NCBI GenBank assembly: GCA_937967805.1
Contig: CALBTC010000044.1
Location: 1 to 26,146, forward strand
DNA: 26,146 nt
DNA from: an uncultured Anaerolineaceae bacterium
Lineage (GTDB): Bacteria > Chloroflexota > Anaerolineae > Promineifilales > Promineifilaceae
Direction: 5' to 3'
Under the pieces are notes generated by a model that saw only the letters and a program-made list of their open reading frames with translations, searched no databases and was not told the DNA's origin. Of the stretch, positions 15,480-21,078 are shown piece by piece (within the stretch, counting starts at the first letter, position 1; every line of letters begins with the position of its first letter). The position numbers were made by a program, and so were the translations under genes.

Positions 15480-17195
15480 TCAACTGCGCCACAGCTCAAA
15501 CTTCTCCAAAATCGAACCGCCAATAAACTCGCGCAAAATTGAATCGCTGGCAATGAGTTCCAGCCCTTCCGTAGGGATTGGATCAAACCATTGCAAAAAA
15601 GCCAGCAGCCGGTTGGCCTCGATGCGCTCCGGCGTGCCTGGCTCCACCTGCAGCAGCAGCGGCTCCGCCAGCCGCTTCATTGCCGACATCTCGTAGACCA
15701 AAGCCGAATTGAAAAAGAGATTGGCGTTGTTTTGGTAGGGAAAGATGTGCCGCTTTTCCCCACGGCGCACGCTGGGCCAGCGGGCAATTGTATCGGCGGC
15801 GGAGTAACCCCGGTGGGCGGCATCACGCACAATGCGGCGCAGCAGGCGGGTATCGGTGGTGGGCACGCGGTTGTGCTTGTCCAGATTCAGTTGGGTAAAA
15901 GCGGAAATAAACACGCGGTACATCGCCTCCGGCGGAATCCCTTCCACCAGCTTGGGATTCAGGCCGTGAATGCCTTCGATCAGCAATACATGTTCAGGGC
16001 CAATCTGTAAATTTGGCCCTTTTTCTCGCTTGCCGGTGTGGAAGTTGTAGACGGGCTGCTCAATCATCTCGCCCTGCATCAGCAGCTTCAAATGCTCGCG
16101 AAACAGGGTCACATCCACCGCCTCCAGCGCTTCAAAATCGTAGTCGCCCTTTTCATCTCGCGGGGTAATGTCCCGATCGACAAAGTAGTTATCCATGCCA
16201 ATGGTGACGGGGAAGATGCCGCTGGCCATTAGCTGGATGGCCAACCGTTTGCTAAAGGTGGTTTTGCCTGCCGAAGTCGGCCCGGAGATGAGCACAATTT
16301 TAATTTCATGGCGGCGGCCGGCAATTTCAGCCGTTATTTGGGCAAGCTGCTGCTGGTGAAACGCTTCGGCCACTAATATGGTTTGCTGAAGACGGCCGTT
16401 GGCCAAAGAACTATTCAATGCCGACACGCTGGGTAAGCCAATGATGCGCAGCCAATCGTCATATTCCTGAAATACCCGCGCCAGGCGAGGTTCATCTTCA
16501 AACGGTTGCAGACTGTCCGGCTCATGGCGGCGCGGGAATTGCAGGATGAAGCCGTCTTTATACGGCCGTAAATCAAACAAATCCAAATAGCCGGTGCGGG
16601 GCACCATAAAGCCGTGAAAATAATCGCGCACGCCATTTAGCTCGTACATGGTCAAGTAATCTTTGCGCCGCTTGGCAAACAGGTTCGCCTTCTCCAGGTC
16701 CCCCTCTTTGCGGAACAGCTCCAGCGCCTCATCCAGCGGCACGCGCACCTGGTGGATGGGCAAATCGGCATCTACCAACGCCTGCATCCGCTGCTTAAGC
16801 TGCTGCAAATCTTCCGGTCCGGTGCAGCCGCCATTGTCACATTCACAGTAATAACCGCCAAAGGGCATGGAATGTTGGATGGTGATGATTCTGCCAGGCC
16901 AAATCTCATCGGCAGCGGCAATCATTAAAAAGCAGAGGGAGCGCCGGTAAATCCGGCTGCCGTCAGAATCAGCCGACGTGACGGGAATAAGCAGCGCATC
17001 TACTTGCAGTGGGTGAGACAGTTCGCGCAGCCGGCCATTTTTGAGCGCGGCCACGATACGGCCGTTGGCTTCTGGCTGGGCTGCTTTAATGAATGCTTCC
17101 AGAGGGGTGCCAATGGGCGCATCAAAGGCACGGCCGTCGGGAAAACGAGCCTGCACCGTGTCACGAATTTGGGAGAGGGTGGGTGTGTGGGTCAT
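15480..17195 (-). CDS. Uridine kinase-like protein with N-terminal ThrRS-like (TGS/SAD) region
   Basis: 571-aa cytoplasmic protein. The first ~75 residues look like a TGS domain (RFPDGRAFDAPIGTPLEAFI). Next comes a threonyl-tRNA-synthetase-like second additional domain: IQHSMPFGGYYCECDNGG keeps the first His region and Cys residues. The C-terminal half is a P-loop kinase of the uridine kinase/phosphoribulokinase family, with Walker A GPTSAGKTTFSKRL near residue 305, MDNYFVDRD, DFEALEAVD and VLLIEGIHGLNPKL. This fusion is a known uridine kinase-related family in several phyla; its true substrate is not settled, so the name is structural. AAAGG lies seven nt before the ATG. The phospholipase C-like gene ends 84 bp upstream on the same strand. 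Confidence 0.88.
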   Translation of the reverse strand: MTHTPTLSQIRDTVQARFPDGRAFDAPIGTPLEAFIKAAQPEANGRIVAALKNGRLRELSHPLQVDALLIPVTSADSDGSRIYRRSLCFLMIAAADEIWPGRIITIQHSMPFGGYYCECDNGGCTGPEDLQQLKQRMQALVDADLPIHQVRVPLDEALELFRKEGDLEKANLFAKRRKDYLTMYELNGVRDYFHGFMVPRTGYLDLFDLRPYKDGFILQFPRRHEPDSLQPFEDEPRLARVFQEYDDWLRIIGLPSVSALNSSLANGRLQQTILVAEAFHQQQLAQITAEIAGRRHEIKIVLISGPTSAGKTTFSKRLAIQLMASGIFPVTIGMDNYFVDRDITPRDEKGDYDFEALEAVDVTLFREHLKLLMQGEMIEQPVYNFHTGKREKGPNLQIGPEHVLLIEGIHGLNPKLVEGIPPEAMYRVFISAFTQLNLDKHNRVPTTDTRLLRRIVRDAAHRGYSAADTIARWPSVRRGEKRHIFPYQNNANLFFNSALVYEMSAMKRLAEPLLLQVEPGTPERIEANRLLAFLQWFDPIPTEGLELIASDSILREFIGGSILEKFELWRS

Positions 17196-17227
17196 TGGAT
17201 ACCTTTGTCCTTGAAGGATACCGTTCA

Positions 17228-17243
17228 GCGTGAAACGTGATGC
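17228..17243. repeat. Short intergenic repeat GCGTGAAACGTGATGC
   Basis: The 15-mer CGTGAAACGTGATGC here recurs in reverse complement at 1830-1844, inside the terminator region after the 207-aa gene. Both copies are intergenic. In the same 84-bp gap, GGATACC occurs twice (17197-17203 and 17216-17222) just upstream of the leftward kinase start. Confidence 0.45.
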
Positions 17244-17279
17244 CTTACCAACCAGAAATCACATTTTATGCTTCACACC

Positions 17280-18044
17280 TTAAGAACGGACAAAACCTAA
17301 ATAATCATTGATGAGATCGATACTTTTGGGAACGGCCGTTTGCAAAATTTGCTGTACCTGGTCGACCGGGACTTTGTCAAAAACTTGTTTCTGCATCCAA
17401 ACAGGGTCCTGTAAATTGGCGGCAAATTTTTCAGGGGAGATGCCCATTCGTCCTGCATAAATTTCCACCGTTTTGACGGGGGCACCCGGCTGAAGCTGCT
17501 CCACGAGCATTTCCTGCCAGGCCGCCAAAATTTCGTCGTCGATGAACGGCAGCCATTGGTTAGATTCGGCAGCAGCCAGGGTGGAGACGGCCGTTTTCGG
17601 CAGCCCATTCAGCGCAATTGTGTCCAGGTACGTGAGCAAAATGAAGTGGGTCAAACGCCGTTGTTGGCGGCTGCCCAAATCTTGGGCCAGGAAGAAAAAG
17701 GGATAAACCACTTCGCGCAGCCAGATGAGGTCCAACATCAGATGGGCGCTGTACGCCGCCACACAAACCGCCTGACCCGGCGACATCGCCTGCACATCGG
17801 CCAACTGCGGATATTGAGCCAGCATGGTGCCATAAGCTGTCTCGTCCGGATCGGGCGGAACGTCGTAGAAATGGGTGCTGGCACGCGGCAATGTAGAAAT
17901 AGCATTGACGTCCGGCGCAACGCTGCCCAGGTAAAAAGCGGGCCATTCTGCTGAGAGAGAAGTTTGTAAACGGCCGTCACCGTTGGCTGAAATTCTCTCA
18001 TAAATCTTTTCCGCTATGTGCAGGTGCATAAAAGGTGTTGGCAT
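17280..18044 (-). CDS. Zinc-dependent phospholipase C-like protein
   Basis: 254-aa mostly helical protein matching the zinc-dependent phospholipase C/S1-P1 nuclease-like pattern. Visible motifs are the N-terminal FMHLHIAEKI (His7, His9), FYLGSVAPDVNA, THFYDVPPD and AYSAHLMLDLIWLREVV, which supply the expected His and Asp zinc ligands. The family cleaves phosphate esters, but many bacterial members have no known substrate. No clear signal peptide is seen, so it may be cytoplasmic. The ATG at 18044 lacks an obvious ribosome site and lies directly after the T-tract of the terminator at 18054-18084. The uridine kinase-like gene follows after 84 bp on the same strand and could be co-transcribed. 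Confidence 0.8.
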   Translation of the reverse strand: MPTPFMHLHIAEKIYERISANGDGRLQTSLSAEWPAFYLGSVAPDVNAISTLPRASTHFYDVPPDPDETAYGTMLAQYPQLADVQAMSPGQAVCVAAYSAHLMLDLIWLREVVYPFFFLAQDLGSRQQRRLTHFILLTYLDTIALNGLPKTAVSTLAAAESNQWLPFIDDEILAAWQEMLVEQLQPGAPVKTVEIYAGRMGISPEKFAANLQDPVWMQKQVFDKVPVDQVQQILQTAVPKSIDLINDYLGFVRS

Positions 18045-18053
18045 AATGAAAAT

Positions 18054-18084
18054 AAAAAAACGCCGCAGCTATTTTGTGAGGCGT
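18054..18084 (-). terminator. Terminator-like hairpin after the transglycosylase gene
   Basis: On the minus strand ACGCC (18084-18080) and GGCGT (18064-18060) close a stem with a 15-nt loop, followed by a run of T residues to 18054. It lies in the 109-bp gap between the leftward transglycosylase and the phospholipase C-like gene. The stem is short, so efficiency is uncertain. Confidence 0.45.
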
Positions 18085-18153
18085 CGGCTTGCTTACCAAA
18101 TAATATTAAAAATTGGCAAACCAGAAACGATTACGTTTGTCCTAACAAGTGGG

Positions 18154-19149
18154 TTAGCGGTGCCAAGAGGGACAGCCAGAAGGGGCAAACCAACGGGTAC
18201 TGGCAATACCCCGCAGGCGGCTCAAGCTGGGCAAACAGGCCAAAATGATGCGTGGATTGCTCATATCAATCTTGACAACATCGTCGCTAAGGCGTGCCTG
18301 CAAATGTAATTCTACTTCATCTCCGCTGCCAAAAGTGATGCTGTTCGGGTCCGGGTCTGCCGGCACGACCAGGGCCACCGGCACCACATACCCATCAATA
18401 AAATAAGAACGGCCGAAATCATCTACATAATCATACACGCGGTGCCTGGCATACGTGTAAAGGCCAGAAACAGGCTGCTCACCCAAAACCAGTAAAGGTT
18501 CATTGGGCACATACCCTTTGTTTATTTCCACGGCAATGGTCCACTGCGCCGCAATTTCCGGCGAAAACCCTTCGCGAATCAAGACGGCTCTGGCATAGTT
18601 GTCCAGAACATTGGCGGCATACGCCTGGGGCACATTGCTGCCGACCCGTTCCCAGCCGCCGCTGTAAGCGGCCAGCGCCGCGGCCAAATCGCCACCGGCC
18701 TGCCGTACCACTTCGGCCAAAATCGACACGCCCCAGCGCAAATTTACTGAGGGCTTCATGAGTTCTTCAGTGGTAGGCCGCCATTCCAGGCCCGGACCCT
18801 GCGGCATAACCCCCATGAGACCGACAGCCCCCACGGTGCTAACGCCATCTTTACGGCCGTTTGATTCTTCTTGAACCACAGCCGCAATGAAATCCGGGTC
18901 CAGCCCGTGCGTCTCGGCCAAAACCCCAATATACGTGGACCATTGACGAATCGTGGGACCCCACATCGGGGAGAGCAAAAGCGATTCAGGGCCGCTGTCG
19001 GAGCGGTGCAACCCTTGACGGTCAGCCGCATTGATCTGGTTAGGGCTTAGCAGCATCAACACGGCGGCCAGCATGAGACCAACGATTAGAAAACGGCCGT
19101 ATCGCCGCCAAAATTGTTTCCCGTTGCCCAAACAGCGCCGTAAAATCAT
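18154..19149 (-). CDS. Secreted lytic transglycosylase (SLT/GH23 family)
   Basis: 331-aa exported peptidoglycan-cleaving enzyme. A basic N-terminus and hydrophobic core (about 20-35, FLIVGLMLAAVLMLL) end at NAADR, a likely signal peptidase site near residue 42. The SLT domain (about 65-190) has catalytic Glu95 in AAVVQEESNG, the GAVGLMGVMP motif (the usual Gln is Gly) and LAAYSGGWERV. These enzymes cut MurNAc-GlcNAc bonds to form anhydro-muropeptides. The C-terminal ~110 residues form an unassigned beta-rich region; the last 30 residues are compositionally different and could reflect recent sequence turnover. The promoter is at 19156-19185 and lies so close to the ATG that the message may be leaderless, consistent with the absence of a Shine-Dalgarno. 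Confidence 0.88.
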   Translation of the reverse strand: MILRRCLGNGKQFWRRYGRFLIVGLMLAAVLMLLSPNQINAADRQGLHRSDSGPESLLLSPMWGPTIRQWSTYIGVLAETHGLDPDFIAAVVQEESNGRKDGVSTVGAVGLMGVMPQGPGLEWRPTTEELMKPSVNLRWGVSILAEVVRQAGGDLAAALAAYSGGWERVGSNVPQAYAANVLDNYARAVLIREGFSPEIAAQWTIAVEINKGYVPNEPLLVLGEQPVSGLYTYARHRVYDYVDDFGRSYFIDGYVVPVALVVPADPDPNSITFGSGDEVELHLQARLSDDVVKIDMSNPRIILACLPSLSRLRGIASTRWFAPSGCPSWHR

Positions 19150-19155
19150 GTCAAA

Positions 19156-19185
19156 ATTTTAGCATAAGTCCAGAATGAGTGTCAA
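19156..19185 (-). promoter_or_regulatory. Promoter of the transglycosylase gene, likely leaderless
   Basis: On the minus strand TTGACA (19185-19180), an 18-bp spacer ending in TGC, and TAAAAT (19161-19156) form a consensus promoter with an extended -10. Only six nt separate the -10 box from the ATG at 19149, so the predicted start site coincides with the start codon. Confidence 0.65.
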
Positions 19186-19269
19186 CGTGTTATGTAAAGT
19201 AAACCACTTTCCTCATCCGCATTTTCCGGCTAGAATAACAAATCATAACAGCAGAACAAAGGAATGCCC

Positions 19270-19659
19270 ATGCCCGTCATCCTGGTAGTTGATGACAACC
19301 CACAAATGGCCAAGCTGATGCAAGATATGGTGCAGTTGGCCGGCTACGAAACAGAAGTTGCCTTTAGCGGTCTGGAAGGATTGGATAAGGCCCGAGATGG
19401 AATGCCCGATCTTATTCTGGTTGATTTGATGATGCCAGAAATCGATGGCTGGGAACTGTACCATCGTTTGCGGGAATTCACCACCATTCCCATTATCTTT
19501 GTGACGGCCTACGACACGCCCCAAAACGAAGCAAAAGCGATTGCCCTGGGCGCGGAAGGATTCATTGGCAAGGATTTAACGCCTATGCAGTTGGTGCAAC
19601 ATATTCAGTTTGTCCTTGAAGCCAACAATCAATCCAACAAAAGCGAAAAGCTCCACTAA
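19270..19659 (+). CDS. Single-domain response regulator (CheY/DivK-like)
   Basis: 129-aa stand-alone receiver domain with no output. It has the acidic pair Asp8-Asp9 (ILVVDDN), phospho-acceptor Asp52 in LILVDLMMPEIDG, the VTAY threonine and the conserved lysine in GFIGKDLTP. It probably acts through protein-protein contacts in a phosphorelay. AAAGGA at 19258-19263 touches an upstream in-frame ATG (19264) but lies six nt from ATG 19270, so 19270 is the better start. It is divergent from the transglycosylase gene and monocistronic. It could partner the kinases at 5-14 kb, which lack stand-alone receivers; that link is speculation. Confidence 0.92.
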   Translation: MPVILVVDDNPQMAKLMQDMVQLAGYETEVAFSGLEGLDKARDGMPDLILVDLMMPEIDGWELYHRLREFTTIPIIFVTAYDTPQNEAKAIALGAEGFIGKDLTPMQLVQHIQFVLEANNQSNKSEKLH

Positions 19660-19660
19660 T

Positions 19661-19855
19661 TGTCATTCTGAAAGCGGCTACACCGGGCACGGCGTTCTAT
19701 GAGAAAAGAAACAACTCCTTAATGGTCTTGTTTCTGAGTAACGAAGCGCAGTGCAGTGAAGAATCCCGCTAAACTTTCCCAATTAAAACCCTGGCCCAGG
19801 CTGTGGTTCAGGTAATTGAGGGCCGTAGGGATGCTTCATTTTACTCAGCATGACA
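19661..19855. repeat. Intergenic repeat with TGTCATTCTG / CAGCATGACA ends
   Basis: TGTCATTCTGAA at 19661-19672 and CTCAGCATGACA at 19844-19855 are imperfect terminal inverted repeats. Internal GAAGCGCAGTGCAGTGAAGAATCCC (about 19743-19767) and AGGGATGCTTCATTTTACTCAGC (about 19827-19849) match the pattern of a short GTCATTCTGAGCGAAG...GAAGAATC element seen between genes in many bacterial genomes. The copy is degenerate, about 195 bp, with no coding capacity. It fills the gap between the response regulator and the M23 gene. Confidence 0.55.
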
Positions 19856-19866
19856 GGCATGATTTG

Positions 19867-21060
19867 TTATTCCGACGGGGAGTCATCACCAACAGGGGGA
19901 ATCGGCGTGGGCGTGGGTATAAATTCAAAGTTGGTTGAAATGATATCAAAGCTGGTTTGTCCGGGGAAAATTTCCACTTCACGCTCATAAATATGAACGC
20001 CGTCATTGGCATCAATCGTCAGGCGGTAGCGACCGGCGGGTAAGTCGCCAAAGACAAAATTTTCATTCCATACCTCATCAGAGCTGACGGTGGGGTAATA
20101 GGTTTGCTGCTTGCGCACGGCCGTATCCACAGTTAGCGGCAGCAGCGTCAGGCTGGCACCAGAAATCATCCGGCTGTTTTTATCCACAAAACGTCCCGCC
20201 AGCGTGCCCCAACCTTCAAACGGCGCCAGCCACAGCGCCGGGTTGCGGGTACTACCATAATTGTTGCTGCCCACCCGCACCTCAAAATGCAGGTGCGGTC
20301 CGCTTACCTCGCCGGAACTGCCCACACCGGCAATGAGCTGCCCCTGCTGTACAATATCCCCTTCCTGCACAAACAGCTCCAGCGTGTGAGCATACAGCGT
20401 GTACACATCCTTCCCCTGCCACTGCCAATCATGCAAGATCACCACGGTATTGCCGTAATAGTTGACGCCGTTGCGCGGGCTGGGCAATACGCCGGCATGA
20501 ACCACCGTGCCGCTGCCCGCCGCCAAAACCGGCGTTCCAGTTTCATTGGGAAAATCAATGCCGTGATGAATACGGTATGAGGGCAATGTCGGCAGCTGCA
20601 CGTCGTTGCCGTAAGGGTACCATTCCAAATCATAATTGCGGCTGCCGGAAGGCAGGGGGCGAGCCAGCCAATAATGATCATCATAATGAAGGGAAAGGGG
20701 CACTGCGTAAGGCGGGGGTCGCCATCCTTCTGGCGGCTCAGGCCCGGCATCGGGCACCCAAAGCTGCTGCGCCTCTTCAGGGCGAATGCCTACGCCGTCG
20801 GGGGTTGGTACATCCTGTGCCAGATTTGTGCTTACGGTACGCCCACCGGCCACAATACGGCCGCTGCTCGATTCGGCCGTCACGGCAATCTCGGTTTGTT
20901 GGGCGGGTGGTAGATCAAGGGGGGCAACCAACGTTGGCGTGGCCTGCGAATTGCTGCAACCGATCAATGAAAAAAATAGGACACAGATGAACACAGATGA
21001 ACACAGATGATTGTTGTTTAATCTGCGTAATCTGTGGATTATTTTTAAAGGCGAAAACAT
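19867..21060 (-). CDS. M23 (LytM-type) metallopeptidase lipoprotein
   Basis: 397-aa extracellular peptidoglycan endopeptidase-like protein. A lipoprotein signal ends in SLIGC with lipidated Cys35. After a Pro-rich linker, the M23 domain (about 160-265) has the zinc ligands His166 and Asp169 in HHGIDFPNETGTPVLAAG, YTLYAHTLEL, and the GPHLHFEV motif (His256, His258). A C-terminal beta domain (about 285-385, GRFVDKNSRMISGASLTLL, GDLPAGRYRLTI) resembles carboxypeptidase-regulatory-like folds. It lies 18 bp after the propeller protein gene and is probably in one operon with it; there is no ribosome site. Unusually, residues 17-27 of the signal region are encoded by an intergenic 10-bp tandem repeat (see 20981-21010), so this N-terminus may be a recent acquisition. 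Confidence 0.88.
   Translation of the reverse strand: MFSPLKIIHRLRRLNNNHLCSSVFICVLFFSLIGCSNSQATPTLVAPLDLPPAQQTEIAVTAESSSGRIVAGGRTVSTNLAQDVPTPDGVGIRPEEAQQLWVPDAGPEPPEGWRPPPYAVPLSLHYDDHYWLARPLPSGSRNYDLEWYPYGNDVQLPTLPSYRIHHGIDFPNETGTPVLAAGSGTVVHAGVLPSPRNGVNYYGNTVVILHDWQWQGKDVYTLYAHTLELFVQEGDIVQQGQLIAGVGSSGEVSGPHLHFEVRVGSNNYGSTRNPALWLAPFEGWGTLAGRFVDKNSRMISGASLTLLPLTVDTAVRKQQTYYPTVSSDEVWNENFVFGDLPAGRYRLTIDANDGVHIYEREVEIFPGQTSFDIISTNFEFIPTPTPIPPVGDDSPSE
20981..21010. repeat. Three perfect 10-bp tandem repeats ACACAGATGA
   Basis: ACACAGATGA occurs three times without mismatch at 20981-21010. It is followed at about 21020-21038 by AATCTGCGTAATCTGTGG, whose ATCTGTG is the inverted form of CACAGAT. 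This unit type is familiar as an intergenic repeat in many bacterial genomes. Here it lies inside the reading frame of the M23 lipoprotein and encodes part of its signal peptide. Confidence 0.75.
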
Positions 21061-21078
21061 AAAGGTAAGTTGCGGAGG

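Noticed and set aside
18016..18309. Rightward 97-codon open frame over the transglycosylase/phospholipase gap
   Set aside because: It overlaps both real genes on the other strand, has low-complexity composition and covers a terminator.
20981..21043. Possible CRISPR array
   Set aside because: The units are 10 bp, contiguous and without spacers, and no cas gene is present.
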